Assembly: GCF_014334055.1 (NCBI RefSeq) | Contig: NZ_CP060490.1 | Location: forward strand, 558,001 to 622,000 | Reading direction: 5' to 3' | Length of the DNA: 64,000 nucleotides | Source of the DNA: Oscillibacter hominis | Lineage (GTDB): Bacteria; Bacillota; Clostridia; Oscillospirales; Oscillospiraceae | Part shown: one piece after another, positions 1 through 8,748 of the stretch | Layout: every line of letters begins with the position of its first letter | How positions within the stretch are numbered: position 1 is the first letter of the stretch | The notes under the pieces: model-generated | What the model saw: only the letters and a program-made list of their open reading frames with translations | The model's database searches: none | What the model was told of the DNA's origin: nothing | Position numbers and translations under genes: made by a program

Positions 1-358
1 CTCCCACATCAATGAGGGCGATCACATCCGCTCCTGCGCCGAGCGGCTGAGCCGCAAGCACCCCGGGCTCCAGGCCATCGGTGTCAACTGCACGCCTCCC
101 CAGTTTGTAGAGAACCTGATCCGGGAGCTGAAGGACAGCTGCGATCTGCCTGTGGCGGTCTATCCCAACAGCGGCGAGGAGTACGATCCCATCACCAAGA
201 CCTGGCACGGCAGCCGGGACGGCATGCGCTTTGGGGACTATGCCCGCCGGTGGATGCGCGCCGGGGCCAGCGCGGTGGGCGGCTGCTGCCGAACGCTGCC
301 CTCCCACATCCAGGAGGTGGCCCGGGCCAGGGAGGCTTATCTGAAGCTGTGCAGGTGA
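1..358 (+). CDS. Homocysteine S-methyltransferase, C-terminal part (cut by window start)
   Basis: The open frame enters from the left edge in frame 2 and ends at TGA 356-358, giving about 118 C-terminal residues. The fragment has GVNCTPP near its start and ends with GASAVGGCCRT, the paired-cysteine zinc motif of the homocysteine S-methyltransferase (MmuM/BhmT) family, with the third zinc cysteine expected in the GVNC motif. Such enzymes move a methyl group from S-methylmethionine or another methyl donor to homocysteine, giving methionine. The start and any N-terminal fusion lie outside the window, so a link to a longer methionine synthase cannot be excluded. It converges with glyA, and a strong hairpin lies between the two. 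Confidence 0.8.
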   Translation, partial: SHINEGDHIRSCAERLSRKHPGLQAIGVNCTPPQFVENLIRELKDSCDLPVAVYPNSGEEYDPITKTWHGSRDGMRFGDYARRWMRAGASAVGGCCRTLPSHIQEVARAREAYLKLCR

Positions 359-383
359 GGGCACGTATTCCCCTCAATAGAGT

Positions 384-421
384 AAAAAAGAGCGGGCCGC
401 AGAACTTCTGCGGCCCGCTTT
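384..421. terminator. Terminator between convergent methyltransferase and glyA genes
   Basis: A perfect 12-bp stem (391-402 with 408-419) has a 5-nt loop. The A-run at 385-389 becomes a U-run for minus-strand transcripts, so it best serves the glycine-cleavage operon. The T-run on the plus side is short. Confidence 0.85.
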
Positions 422-427
422 CGGCTG

Positions 428-1675
428 TTACTGATAGATGGGGAACTCCTGGCAAAGGGCGTTGACCTCGGATTTGACCTGGTCCCGGGTGCCCTCGAAA
501 TCCTTGGCGGTCATGGCCATCCACTGGGCGATCTTGACCATCTCCGGCTCCTTGAAGCCACGGGAGGTGGCGGCAGGAGTACCCACACGGATGCCGGAGG
601 TGACAAAGGGCTTTTCCGGATCGTTGGGGATGGAGTTTTTGTTGACGGTGATCTGGACCTCGTCCAGGCGGTGTTCCAGCTCCTTGCCGGTGATGTGGAA
701 GTTGCGCACATCCACTAACATCAGGTGGTTGTCGGTGCCGCCGGAGACCAGACGGAAGCCCTGCTTCTGAAGCTCCTCGGCCAGAGCGGCAGCGTTTTTC
801 ACGATCTGCTGCTGATAGGCCTTGAACTCGGGCTTCAGCGCCTCGCCGAAGCAGACGGCCTTGGCCGCGATGATGTGCATCAGCGGGCCGCCCTGGGTGC
901 CGGGGAACACAGCGGAGTTGATCTTCTTGAAGATGTCGTCGTCGTTGCAGAGGATCATGCCGCCCCGGGGGCCGCGGAGGGTCTTATGGGTGGTGGTGGT
1001 CACCACGTCGGCGTATGGCATGGGATTGGGATGGAGGCCCGCGGCCACGAGGCCCGCAATGTGGGCCATGTCCACCATCAGGTAGGCGCCTACAGCGTCA
1101 GCCACCTCGCGGAACTTGGCAAAGTCAATGACGCGGGGATAGGCGGAGGCGCCGGCAATGATCATCTTGGGCTGGCACTCCTTGGCCACCTGCATCAGCG
1201 CGTCGTAGTCGATGGTCTCGGTCTCCTCACCCAGGCCGTAGGGGACGATGTTGAAGTACTTGCCGGAGATGTTCACGGGGCTGCCGTGGCTCAGGTGCCC
1301 GCCGTGGGCCAGGTTCATGCCCAGGATGGTGTCGCCAGGCTTTACCAGGGCGACAAAAGCTGCCAGGTTGGCGGAGGCGCCGGAGTGGGGCTGGACGTTT
1401 GCGTGCTTGGCGCCGAAAAGCTGGCAGGCACGGTTGCGGGCGATCTCCTCGGTGACGTCCACGGCATAGCAGCCGCCGTAGTAGCGCTTGCCGGGATAGC
1501 CCTCGGCATACTTGTTGGTCAGGCAGGTGCCCATGGCCAGCATGACGGCCTCGCTGACGATGTTTTCAGAGGCGATCAGCTCGATGTTGCGGCATTCGCG
1601 GTTGAACTCTTCACGAATGGAGGCGCCGACTTCCGGGTCGGCCTGTTCCAGAAAATCCATGGTTTCCTTAATCAT
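428..1675 (-). CDS. glyA: Serine hydroxymethyltransferase
   Basis: A 415-residue PLP enzyme interconverting serine plus tetrahydrofolate with glycine plus 5,10-methylene-THF in the cytoplasm. Family motifs are clear: the N-terminal [22 protein letters not shown], the PLP-lysine segment [15 protein letters not shown] and [10 protein letters not shown] start it at ATG 1675 because GAAGGAGGAAC lies just upstream; an in-frame ATG at 1705 would place that ribosome binding site inside the coding region. It is the last gene of gcvT-gcvH-gcvPA-gcvPB-glyA, about 50 nt after gcvPB with no terminator between, so the glycine riboswitch should also control it. Placing glyA in the operon links glycine cleavage, which makes methylene-THF, with serine formation. 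Length is normal for bacterial SHMT. Confidence 0.97.
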   Translation of the reverse strand: MIKETMDFLEQADPEVGASIREEFNRECRNIELIASENIVSEAVMLAMGTCLTNKYAEGYPGKRYYGGCYAVDVTEEIARNRACQLFGAKHANVQPHSGASANLAAFVALVKPGDTILGMNLAHGGHLSHGSPVNISGKYFNIVPYGLGEETETIDYDALMQVAKECQPKMIIAGASAYPRVIDFAKFREVADAVGAYLMVDMAHIAGLVAAGLHPNPMPYADVVTTTTHKTLRGPRGGMILCNDDDIFKKINSAVFPGTQGGPLMHIIAAKAVCFGEALKPEFKAYQQQIVKNAAALAEELQKQGFRLVSGGTDNHLMLVDVRNFHITGKELEHRLDEVQITVNKNSIPNDPEKPFVTSGIRVGTPAATSRGFKEPEMVKIAQWMAMTAKDFEGTRDQVKSEVNALCQEFPIYQ

Positions 1676-1727
1676 TGGGAAAGTTCCTCCTTCAATTTCT
1701 TCCATAAGCAGATGGTATTGCCCGCTT

Positions 1728-3152
1728 TTAAAAACTGTAGCGCAGGACAGGGTTACGGGCGGCGCCCACCTCGTCCAGGCGGCGGACCGGCGTGCACACG
1801 GGCGCGTCGTGCAGGGCCTGGGGGTTGGATTTGGCTTCCTCGTAGAGCTTTAGGAACACATCGCAGGCGTGATCCATGGTCTCCTTGCTCTCCGTCTCCG
1901 TGGGCTCCACCATCAGCGCCTCGTGGACGATGAGGGGGAAGTACATGGTCGGCGGATGGATTCCGTTGTCCAGAAGGCCCTTGGCAATATCCATGGCGGA
2001 TACGCCGGTTTCGTCGTGAAGCCGTGCAAGGGTCATGACGAACTCGTGCATGCAATAGCCGCCATAGGCCATGTCATAGGTGTCCGTCAGCCGCGCCATC
2101 ATGTAGTTGGCGTTGAGGACGGCGTTGCGTGCGGCCTCGGGGATGTTCTCCTTGCCCAGTGTCATCATGTAGGTCATGGCCCTGACCACCACCGAGAAGT
2201 TGCCGTAGAAGTTCTTCATGCGGCCGATGGAGTGTTTGGGGGTGTAGAAGGCGTATCTTCCGTTTTTCTCCGCCACGGCGGGGCCGGGCAGGAACTCCTT
2301 CAGCAGTGCCTTGCAGCCCACTGCGCCGGAGCCGGGGCCGCCGCCGCCATGGGGCGTGGAGAAGGTCTTGTGGAGGTTGAGATGGATCACATCAAAGCCC
2401 ATATCGCCGGGGCGGACCACGCCCATGACCGCGTTGAGGTTGGCGCCGTCATAGTAGCAGAGGCCTCCCGCGTCGTGGACGATCTGGGTGATCTCCAGGA
2501 TGTTCTTGTCAAAGATACCCACGGTGTTGGGGTTGGTGAGCATCAGTCCGGCGGTGTCTGGGCCCACGGCCGCCCGGAGGGCGTCTAAGTCCACACATCC
2601 GTCGCTGGCGGAGGGGATGTTGATCACCGTGAATCCTGCCATCACGGCGGAGGCGGGGTTGGTGCCGTGGGCGGAGTCGGGGACAATGATCTTCTTGCGG
2701 GCAAGGTCCTTGCGGTGGGTGTGGTAGGCCTTGATAAGCAGAAGGCCGGTGAATTCGCCCTGGGCGCCGGCCGCGGGCTGTAGCGTTACGCCGTCCATGC
2801 CCGTGATTTCGCAGAGGTACTTCTCCGCGGTGTACATTGCCTCCAGGCAGCCCTGGACCGTCCCCTCGCCCTGGGTGGGGTGGACCTGGGTGAAGCCGGG
2901 CAGGGCGGCCATGTCCTCGTTGATCTTGGGGTTATATTTCATGGTGCACGAGCCAAGGGGGTAGAAGCCGTCGTTGACACCGTGGACCCGCTTGGCAAGG
3001 GCGGTGTAGTGGCGGGTGAGCTCGTTTTCGCACACATGGGGCAGCCGAAGGGGGACCTGACGGGTTTCCTTCAGCTTGACAACCGGCACGTCGCACTCAG
3101 GCAGAAGGGTCATGTGCTGCTCAGGGGAGCCCTGCTCAAAAATCAGTTTCAT
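1728..3152 (-). CDS. gcvPB: Glycine dehydrogenase (decarboxylating) subunit 2
   Basis: A 474-residue C-terminal subunit of the split P-protein of the glycine cleavage system. It carries the PLP-lysine motif [17 protein letters not shown] (around residues 270-285), the region expected to bind the cofactor. With GcvPA it decarboxylates glycine and passes the aminomethyl group to lipoyl-GcvH. The ATG follows the gcvPA stop by one base, and its GGAGGTG ribosome binding site lies inside the end of gcvPA, so the two subunits are translationally coupled. The split two-gene form is typical of Firmicutes, Thermotoga and archaea, as opposed to the single-chain GcvP of enterobacteria. Confidence 0.97.
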   Translation of the reverse strand: MKLIFEQGSPEQHMTLLPECDVPVVKLKETRQVPLRLPHVCENELTRHYTALAKRVHGVNDGFYPLGSCTMKYNPKINEDMAALPGFTQVHPTQGEGTVQGCLEAMYTAEKYLCEITGMDGVTLQPAAGAQGEFTGLLLIKAYHTHRKDLARKKIIVPDSAHGTNPASAVMAGFTVINIPSASDGCVDLDALRAAVGPDTAGLMLTNPNTVGIFDKNILEITQIVHDAGGLCYYDGANLNAVMGVVRPGDMGFDVIHLNLHKTFSTPHGGGGPGSGAVGCKALLKEFLPGPAVAEKNGRYAFYTPKHSIGRMKNFYGNFSVVVRAMTYMMTLGKENIPEAARNAVLNANYMMARLTDTYDMAYGGYCMHEFVMTLARLHDETGVSAMDIAKGLLDNGIHPPTMYFPLIVHEALMVEPTETESKETMDHACDVFLKLYEEAKSNPQALHDAPVCTPVRRLDEVGAARNPVLRYSF

Positions 3153-3153
3153 C

Positions 3154-4467
3154 TCAGCACACCTCCTTCAAAATTGCAACCGCCCGGTCCAGCTCGGCCC
3201 GGGAGACCACCTCGGTGACGCACCACAGCAGTCCGCCCTCCACGCTCAATCCGCCCAGGATGCCGTTTTTCTCCAAGGCCTTCAGGGCCTTTTTGGCGGT
3301 CTTATCATCCACTTCCGTCACAAACTCGTGGAAGAATTCACCCTTGTACTTCAGCTTCCAGCCCAGCTCCTTCTCCATCGCCTTGGCCAGGTAGTGGGCC
3401 TTGGACATGGAGAGGGTGGCTGCCTGGCGCATGCCCTCCTCGCCCATGGCGCTCATATAAACGCCGGCCATGAAGGCGCACAGGGCCTGGTTGGAGCAGA
3501 TGTTGGAGGAGGCCTTCTCGCGGCGGATGTGCTGTTCGCGGGCGGTGAGGGTCAGCACGTAGCCCACGTTGCCGTCCACGTCGTGGGTCTGGCCCACAAT
3601 GCGGCCCGGCAGGTGGCGCATCATCTCTTTCGTCGCGGCCATGAAGCCAAGGTACGGGCCGCCGAAGGCAAGGTCCAGCCCCAGGGGCTGGCCGTCGCCC
3701 ACGGCCACATCGGCGCCGTATTCGGCGGGGGTCTTCATCAGGGCGCAGGCGATGGGGTTGACGGACAGGACAAACTTTGCGCCTGCGGCGTGGACGATCT
3801 CCCCGGCCTGGCCGGCGTCCTCCATCAGTCCGTAGTAGTTGGGCTGCTGGAGGATCAGACAGGCGGCGTCGGCGCCCAGCATCTCCTTAAGGGCTTTCAG
3901 GTCGGTGCGGCCGTCCTTGGCGGGCACCACCACCAGCTCCGTATCGGAGCCGAAGCAGTAGGTCTTTACCGTTTCGATGACGCTGGGCTGAACTGTGGCG
4001 GAGATATAAGCCTTGGTGTGCCTGCGGTCCCGGCACATGGTGACGGCTTCCGCGGCGGCGGTGGCCCCGTCGTAGACGGAGGCGTTGGAGACCGCCATGC
4101 CGGTGAGTTCGCAGATCATGGTCTGGTATTCAAAGATGGACTGGAGAATGCCCTGGCTGATCTCCGCCTGATAAGGCGTGTAGGCGGTGACCAGCTCCTC
4201 CCGGGAGGAAACGGACTTCACCACGGAGGGGATGAAGTGGCGGTATGCGCCGGCACCCCGGAGGCAGGTCTTGAAGACTGTGTTTTTCTCCGCCATGGCC
4301 GTGACAGCGCCGCGGACCTCCAGCTCGCTCATGCCGGCGGGCAGGTCCAGATTCTTCACCAGCATCTTTTTCGGCACATTGCCATAAAGCTCGTCAATGG
4401 ATTTTGCGCCGATGACATCCAGCATTTCCTTTTGTACAGCAGGGGAATTGGGAACGTATGTACCCAT
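3154..4467 (-). CDS. gcvPA: Glycine dehydrogenase (decarboxylating) subunit 1
   Basis: A 437-residue N-terminal subunit of the split P-protein. The start MGTYVPNS followed by a conserved helical segment, and the motif FEYQTMICELTGMAVSNAS, are characteristic of GcvPA. It has the PLP-transferase fold but lacks the lysine motif carried by GcvPB, so the active site needs both chains. I choose ATG 4467, preceded by AAAGGTG, rather than the in-frame TTG three bases upstream. It lies 39 nt after gcvH and is coupled to gcvPB. Confidence 0.96.
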   Translation of the reverse strand: MGTYVPNSPAVQKEMLDVIGAKSIDELYGNVPKKMLVKNLDLPAGMSELEVRGAVTAMAEKNTVFKTCLRGAGAYRHFIPSVVKSVSSREELVTAYTPYQAEISQGILQSIFEYQTMICELTGMAVSNASVYDGATAAAEAVTMCRDRRHTKAYISATVQPSVIETVKTYCFGSDTELVVVPAKDGRTDLKALKEMLGADAACLILQQPNYYGLMEDAGQAGEIVHAAGAKFVLSVNPIACALMKTPAEYGADVAVGDGQPLGLDLAFGGPYLGFMAATKEMMRHLPGRIVGQTHDVDGNVGYVLTLTAREQHIRREKASSNICSNQALCAFMAGVYMSAMGEEGMRQAATLSMSKAHYLAKAMEKELGWKLKYKGEFFHEFVTEVDDKTAKKALKALEKNGILGGLSVEGGLLWCVTEVVSRAELDRAVAILKEVC

Positions 4468-4506
4468 CAAATCACCTTTCTTTCCTGGATAGATCGAAAA
4501 ACCGGC

Positions 4507-4884
4507 TCAGGCTTCCCGGGTAAAGGCCTCATAGTCCGAGGCGTCCAGCAGCTCCTCCGTGTCGGTGATGTTCTCGATCTTGGCGATCCAGGCGCCGTAG
4601 GGATCGTCATTGAGCTTTTCGGGGGCGTCCAGCAGCTCCTCGTTGACCTCGGCCACCACGCCGGTGACCGGGGACATGACGTCGGAGACGGCCTTGACGG
4701 ACTCCACGTCGCACATGCTCTCCTCCTTGGTGACGCTGTCGCCCACCTGGGGCAGGTTGATGAACACCAGATCGCCCAACTCCTCCTGGGCAAAGTCGGA
4801 GATGCCCACCAGGGCGGTGGTGTCATCCAGCATCTTGACCCACTCATGGGACTTGGAATACTTCAGTTCGGCGGGAAAGTTCAT
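4507..4884 (-). CDS. gcvH: Glycine cleavage system H protein
   Basis: A 125-residue lipoyl carrier of the glycine cleavage system. The sequence opens with KYSKSHEWV, as in GcvH, and has the lipoylation motif [11 protein letters not shown] with the modifiable lysine near residue 63. It shuttles the methylamine group from the P-protein to GcvT and then donates electrons to dihydrolipoamide dehydrogenase, which is not encoded in this window. I choose ATG 4884 because GGAGGA lies just upstream; the ATG 15 bases earlier would put that site within the gene. It is second in the operon, after gcvT. Confidence 0.97.
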   Translation of the reverse strand: MNFPAELKYSKSHEWVKMLDDTTALVGISDFAQEELGDLVFINLPQVGDSVTKEESMCDVESVKAVSDVMSPVTGVVAEVNEELLDAPEKLNDDPYGAWIAKIENITDTEELLDASDYEAFTREA

Positions 4885-4927
4885 AATCAGTTCCTCCATT
4901 TATCCTTAATTTGAGTTCAATGACTTG

Positions 4928-6025
4928 TTAGCGCTCGATCTTGTAGAAGGGCAGGGAGACGATCTCCACCTCCACCATGCGGCCGCGGACGTCGGCGTTG
5001 AGGTGCTTGCCCACCTCGTTTTCCTCCACATTCACATAGCCCATTGCCACGGCGTGCCCCAGGTAGGGGCAGTGGGTGCCGGAGGAGACCCAGCCCACCT
5101 TCTTGCCGTCCAGGGTGTAGAGGTCGCAGTGCTCACGGGGAATGCCGCGGCCCACCACCTTCATGCCGATGCGCTTGATGGTGGGGGTGCCCCGGGCGAT
5201 GATGGCGTCCCGGCCGATGAAATCCTTGCCGTCCAGCTTGCAGGGGAGCCCCGCTTCCTTGGGGGAGATGTCGTCGTTCATCTCATGGCCGTAGAGGGGC
5301 ATGCTGGCCTCCAGGCGCAGCGTGTCGCGGGCACCCAGTCCGCAGGGCAGGATTCCCTCCTCCTTGCCGGATTCCAGCAGGGCGTTCCAGAGTGTCACCG
5401 CATCCTCGGACTTGCAGTAGATCTCAAAGCCGAACTCGCCGGTGTAGCCGGTCTGGGAGACGATGGCTGGGATATCCCGTCCACCAGCCTTCAAAGCCGC
5501 GCCCTCGGTGAAGTGGTAGTATTTCTGGGGGATTTCCGACTCGTCGCAGAGCTTTTTCAGCACCTCACCGGCCTTGGGCCCCTGCAGGGCCAGCTGGGCC
5601 ACCTGTTCGGACACATCGGCATAGTGCACGTCGCCGCTGATGTGGGATTCCACCCAGGCTGCGTCCTTTTCATGGTTGCCGGCGTTGACCACCAGCAGGT
5701 ATTTGTCGGCGGCCCGGCGGTAGATCACAAGGTCGTCCACAATGCCGCCTTTGTCGTTGCAGAGCATGGCGTACTTGACCTGGCCGTCCACCATTTTGGA
5801 GATGTCCGCAGTAACCAGGTGCTGAATGTTGGCAACAGCGTCAGGACCCTCTAAAATGAGCTCAGCCATATGGGAGACGTCGAACAGGCCGACCTTCTGG
5901 CGGACCGCCATATGCTCGGCAATGACACCAGCGCCGTACTGGACCGGCATCAGGTAGCCGCCGAATTCGACGATCTTCCCGCCCAGGTCCACATGGGTCT
6001 GGTACAGTGGCGTTTTCTTTTCCAT
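4928..6025 (-). CDS. gcvT: Glycine cleavage system T protein (aminomethyltransferase)
   Basis: A 365-residue T-protein. It transfers the one-carbon unit from aminomethyl-lipoyl-GcvH to tetrahydrofolate and releases ammonia. Visible motifs are HVDLGGKIVEFGGYLMPVQY at the N-terminus, GLFDVSHMAE and the folate-site region SQTGYTGEFGFEIY. Length is normal (about 360-370). The start ATG is preceded by GGAGG with slightly long spacing. It is the first gene of the operon, and a glycine riboswitch with a terminator hairpin fills the roughly 200 bases upstream. The product MNDDISPKEAGL segment and C-terminal barrel are complete. Confidence 0.97.
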   Translation of the reverse strand: MEKKTPLYQTHVDLGGKIVEFGGYLMPVQYGAGVIAEHMAVRQKVGLFDVSHMAELILEGPDAVANIQHLVTADISKMVDGQVKYAMLCNDKGGIVDDLVIYRRAADKYLLVVNAGNHEKDAAWVESHISGDVHYADVSEQVAQLALQGPKAGEVLKKLCDESEIPQKYYHFTEGAALKAGGRDIPAIVSQTGYTGEFGFEIYCKSEDAVTLWNALLESGKEEGILPCGLGARDTLRLEASMPLYGHEMNDDISPKEAGLPCKLDGKDFIGRDAIIARGTPTIKRIGMKVVGRGIPREHCDLYTLDGKKVGWVSSGTHCPYLGHAVAMGYVNVEENEVGKHLNADVRGRMVEVEIVSLPFYKIER

Positions 6026-6060
6026 AATTTATGTGCCTCCATCCACAAAAATTAAGTATT

Positions 6061-6120
6061 AAAAAGACAGAGGCGCAACTTACCCCCTTGTAGTGTGAGT
6101 TCTTGTTGCGCCTCTGTGTC
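6061..6120 (-). terminator. Expression-platform terminator of the glycine riboswitch
   Basis: On the minus strand a 13-bp stem (6120-6105 with 6079-6066) is followed by UUUUU (6065-6061). Its 5' arm includes the bases that would close the aptamer P1 helix, so aptamer folding and terminator folding compete. This fits glycine-activated transcription (ON switch), as known for Firmicute gcv operons. Confidence 0.8.
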
Positions 6121-6225
6121 TTTACCTGAGAGATTCCCGGACCGCAGTCCGGTTGCCCCGCCGGTGCATGTGTCATGCTTTTCAGAGCTTCGTCCCGATC
6201 CAGTCCTCTGCCCAGCGCGGCTCAC
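6112..6225 (-). ncRNA. Glycine riboswitch (single aptamer) upstream of gcvT
   Basis: Read on the minus strand, the leader contains ACCGGCGGGGCAACCGG followed by the conserved UCUCUCAGGUAAA, the hallmark of glycine riboswitch aptamers, then the strand shared with the terminator. Only one complete aptamer is visible; the usual tandem partner is not recognisable upstream. The leader starts near 6308, downstream of the promoter at 6316-6344. Glycine binding should stabilise the aptamer, block the terminator and turn on gcvT through glyA. Confidence 0.85.
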
Positions 6226-6315
6226 CGTCTGCTTGGCCTCTTCTGAATCGTTCATCCGACAATATGCAATTTTTAACACAGACACGCGGCCTGTTTGATT
6301 GTTTTTATTGAAGAT

Positions 6316-6344
6316 AGGATACCAAAAAGCGGAAGCGGTGTCAA
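6316..6344 (-). promoter_or_regulatory. Promoter of the gcv-glyA operon
   Basis: On the minus strand TTGACA (6344-6339) and TATCCT (6321-6316) are 17 bp apart, placing initiation near 6308, just before the riboswitch. Confidence 0.75.
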
Positions 6345-6369
6345 GAAATTTTACCTGAGCTAAAAGAAG

Positions 6370-6398
6370 AAAATGCCCTGCATTGCAGGGCATTTTTT
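6370..6398. terminator. Bidirectional terminator after the formyl-THF ligase gene
   Basis: The stem 6371-6382/6384-6395 has T-runs on both sides and a minimal loop. It ends the dinB/cyclo-ligase transcript and insulates the glycine operon promoter. Confidence 0.8.
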
Positions 6399-6422
6399 GT
6401 ATGTACGTATGTAAACGATTGC

Positions 6423-7004
6423 CTACATCCCATCTGTCCGACAGTGGTAGATTTGGGCATCTGTCACAAGTATTTCGATGGTCTGGTCGTACAAATCCGC
6501 AGGGATGCGCCGCCGCATCAGCGACTCCCGGCACACCATTGCCGCCCGGCCGCGGTAGTTTGCGAGGAAGCGGTCGTAGTAGCCGCCGCCCCGGCCCAGA
6601 CGGTGGCCGGAGCGGTCGCAGGAGAGGCAGGGCACCACCGTGAAGTCCACCTCGTCGCTCTGGAGCACCTGGCAGGAGGCCACCGGCTCCAAAATGTCGT
6701 ATGCGCCGGGGGAGAGGTCGTCTAAGGAGCGGATGACCACCGGCTCCATCCGGTGGCCGGCCAGGCAGCGAGGGACGCAGAGCCTGCGGCCGGAGGAGAG
6801 CACGTCCAAAAGGATGGGGCGGGTGTCGATCTCGTGGGGCGTTCCCACAAAGCAGAACACCGTGTCGGCGTTCTGGTATTCGCTCAGCGTCCGCAGCCGG
6901 GTGAGGATCCGCTCGTCGGAGCGCAGCTTTTCCTCAAGCGGGATGGCCCGCTCCGCCATGCGCACCTCACGGCGCAGCGCTTTTTTCTCTTCAGCAATCT
7001 CCAT
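6423..7004 (-). CDS. 5-formyltetrahydrofolate cyclo-ligase family protein
   Basis: A 193-residue protein of the MTHFS/YgfA family, which converts 5-formyl-THF to 5,10-methenyl-THF using ATP. The diagnostic motif GHRLGRGGGYYDRFL lies at residues 132-146, and KKALRREVR at the N-terminus matches the ATP/substrate-binding basic segment. Length is typical (about 190). Its ATG follows the dinB stop by three bases, so the two are probably co-transcribed. Its position beside the gcv-glyA operon makes sense because SHMT slowly forms the inhibitory 5-formyl-THF that this enzyme removes (established for the family; linkage here is inference). Confidence 0.9.
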   Translation of the reverse strand: MEIAEEKKALRREVRMAERAIPLEEKLRSDERILTRLRTLSEYQNADTVFCFVGTPHEIDTRPILLDVLSSGRRLCVPRCLAGHRMEPVVIRSLDDLSPGAYDILEPVASCQVLQSDEVDFTVVPCLSCDRSGHRLGRGGGYYDRFLANYRGRAAMVCRESLMRRRIPADLYDQTIEILVTDAQIYHCRTDGM

Positions 7005-7007
7005 GGT

Positions 7008-8213
7008 TCAATCCTCCGTTTCGTCCAGCCGCCCGGCCGGGGAGCCGAAGGCGATGGCGTCTTTTCCGTAGCGGCCCCGGATGGAATCCATGGCCCGCTC
7101 CAATTTTTCCTGTTTTTCACTTTTTGCTGCGCTGTTTAAAAGGTCCAGCTGGGCATAGGACTCCTCTTCCGCCACCAGGTGGATGGCAGTGACGGAGAGC
7201 ATCCGGATGGGGGAAGGGGGACGCCAGATGGTTTTAATCAGCTCCATCGCACCGTCGGAAAGCTCCCGCATCAGGTGGGTGGGGTGGGAAAACTGAGTCT
7301 GACGGGAGCGGTTTTGAAACTCCGGGTCCCGGACCGTGACCTGGACCCCGCCGGCGCAGAGGCTGTGGCGGCGCAGGCGCATGGCCACGCTGTCCGAGAG
7401 CATGGCGATGCCGGTGCGCACCTCGTCCCAGGTGGTCAGGTTTCTTGGGAAAGTGGAGCTGTTCCCCACAGATTTCACCGGCTCCTGCTCCGCCGCGCCC
7501 AGCACCCGGGACTGATCCAGCCCGTTGGCATAGGCGTGGAGCTGGAGCCCCTGCTTGCCCAGGAGGCCCTCCAGCATCTCAGCGCTGCACCCGGCCAGCT
7601 GGCCGATGGTGGTGATCCCGAAACGGCCCAGAGCTTTCTTCACGGCCTGCCCCACAAAGAGCATTGACCCCACCGGCAGGGGCCACACGATCTCCCTCCA
7701 GTTCTCCGGGGAGATGAGGGTGGTTGCGTCCGGCTTTTTATAGTCGCTGCCCAGCTTGGCAAAGACTTTGTTGAAGCTGACTCCAACAGAGGCGGTCAGG
7801 CCGAACTCCTCCCGGATCCGGCGGCGGAGTTCGTCGGCAATTTTGACACCGTCGCCACCGAAGAGGTGGGCGGTGCCGGTGATGTCCAGCCAGCTTTCGT
7901 CGATGCCGAAGGGCTCCACCAGGTCGGTGTACTGGTTGTAGAGGGCATTGACCCGCTTGGAGTACTCCCGGTAGAGGTCGTGGTGGGGAGGAAGAAGCAC
8001 CAGGCCGGGGCATTTCCGCTTGGCCTGCCAGATGGTCTCCGCCGTGACCACGCCCATCTGCTTGGCCGGCTCGTTTTTGGCCAGGATGATGCCGTGGCGG
8101 GCGCTGGGGTCGCCGCACACCGCCATGGGCACGTCGACCAGATCCTGGTGGGAGAGCAGCTCCACGGAGGCGTAAAAGCAGTTCAAATCACAGTGCAGTA
8201 TGATTCGGCCCAC
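7008..8213 (-). CDS. dinB: DNA polymerase IV (Y-family, DinB)
   Basis: A Y-family translesion polymerase of about 401 residues. The N-terminal IILHCDLNCFYASVE carries the first catalytic aspartate and GIDESWLDITGT the Asp-Glu pair; the little-finger domain follows to about residue 360. I prefer the GTG at 8213 because AAGGAGG lies about 10 bases upstream; the longer frame begins with a TTG at 8237 whose coding region would contain that site. The gene is followed at once by the cyclo-ligase gene. I see no clear LexA box upstream, but the leader is short and I cannot exclude one. Confidence 0.93.
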   Translation of the reverse strand: MGRIILHCDLNCFYASVELLSHQDLVDVPMAVCGDPSARHGIILAKNEPAKQMGVVTAETIWQAKRKCPGLVLLPPHHDLYREYSKRVNALYNQYTDLVEPFGIDESWLDITGTAHLFGGDGVKIADELRRRIREEFGLTASVGVSFNKVFAKLGSDYKKPDATTLISPENWREIVWPLPVGSMLFVGQAVKKALGRFGITTIGQLAGCSAEMLEGLLGKQGLQLHAYANGLDQSRVLGAAEQEPVKSVGNSSTFPRNLTTWDEVRTGIAMLSDSVAMRLRRHSLCAGGVQVTVRDPEFQNRSRQTQFSHPTHLMRELSDGAMELIKTIWRPPSPIRMLSVTAIHLVAEEESYAQLDLLNSAAKSEKQEKLERAMDSIRGRYGKDAIAFGSPAGRLDETED

Positions 8214-8315
8214 GGCTGTCCCCCCTCCTTCGGTCAAAAATCGCAGCGGTTTTCCAGGCTGTGCCCTGGCTTTGCTGATAGTATGCCATAGATGGGCCGC
8301 GATTTCCAGAGAAGT

Positions 8316-8342
8316 CTCCCCGGCGGTATTCCGCCGGGGAGT
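8316..8342 (-). terminator. Hairpin after the SRPBCC gene
   Basis: CTCCCCGGCGG and its complement form an 11-bp stem with a short loop directly after the SRPBCC stop codon. The minus-strand U-run is weak (ACUUCUCU), so termination efficiency is uncertain. Confidence 0.5.
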
Positions 8343-8345
8343 GAT

Positions 8346-8735
8346 TCATTCGCCCAGTGCCCGTTTTAAATCCATGAGATACTGTTTTTGCTGCCGCTTA
8401 AGATAGAATCCGGCCGCCAGCTTCATCAGCGCCTTTTTGGGAAAAATCTCCTCGGTAAACTCCACGGAGGTGCCGCCGGAGGGGTGAGGCGAAAAGCGAC
8501 CGGCCCATCGTCCGGTGAGGTTGCCGTTTTCCATGGAGAAGGCGTAGCGCCGGGGCGGGTCAAATTCTGTGATGGTAAAGGCGGTGGGGTAGCCGCCCTT
8601 TGTGTACTCAATGAACCCGCCCTCCGTGGGTTCGATGCGGCTCAAATCACTGCGCCAGTCCCAGCGGCCAAGGTCCGTCACAAGAGCCCAGACCTGCTCC
8701 GGCGCGGCGCGCAGCGTATCGTGGATGACAGCCAT
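8346..8735 (-). CDS. SRPBCC-fold (polyketide cyclase/START-like) protein
   Basis: A 129-residue protein with the features of the polyketide cyclase_2/SRPBCC superfamily: an N-terminal strand AVIHDTLRAAPEQVWALVTDLGR, alternating beta strands through FSMENGNLTGRW and VEFTEEIFP, and a long C-terminal helix. Members bind small hydrophobic ligands; the ligand here cannot be read. The ATG at 8735 has AGGAGGG eight bases upstream; longer reading frames run into the end of the LTA-synthase-like gene. It lies 13 nt after that gene and is probably co-transcribed with it. Confidence 0.8.
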   Translation of the reverse strand: MAVIHDTLRAAPEQVWALVTDLGRWDWRSDLSRIEPTEGGFIEYTKGGYPTAFTITEFDPPRRYAFSMENGNLTGRWAGRFSPHPSGGTSVEFTEEIFPKKALMKLAAGFYLKRQQKQYLMDLKRALGE

Positions 8736-8748
8736 GGAATCCCTCCTG

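Noticed and set aside
3076..4914. 612-codon plus-strand open frame opposite gcvPA and gcvH
   Set aside because: It is a mirror frame of GC-rich coding DNA; the minus strand encodes clear gcv proteins with ribosome binding sites.
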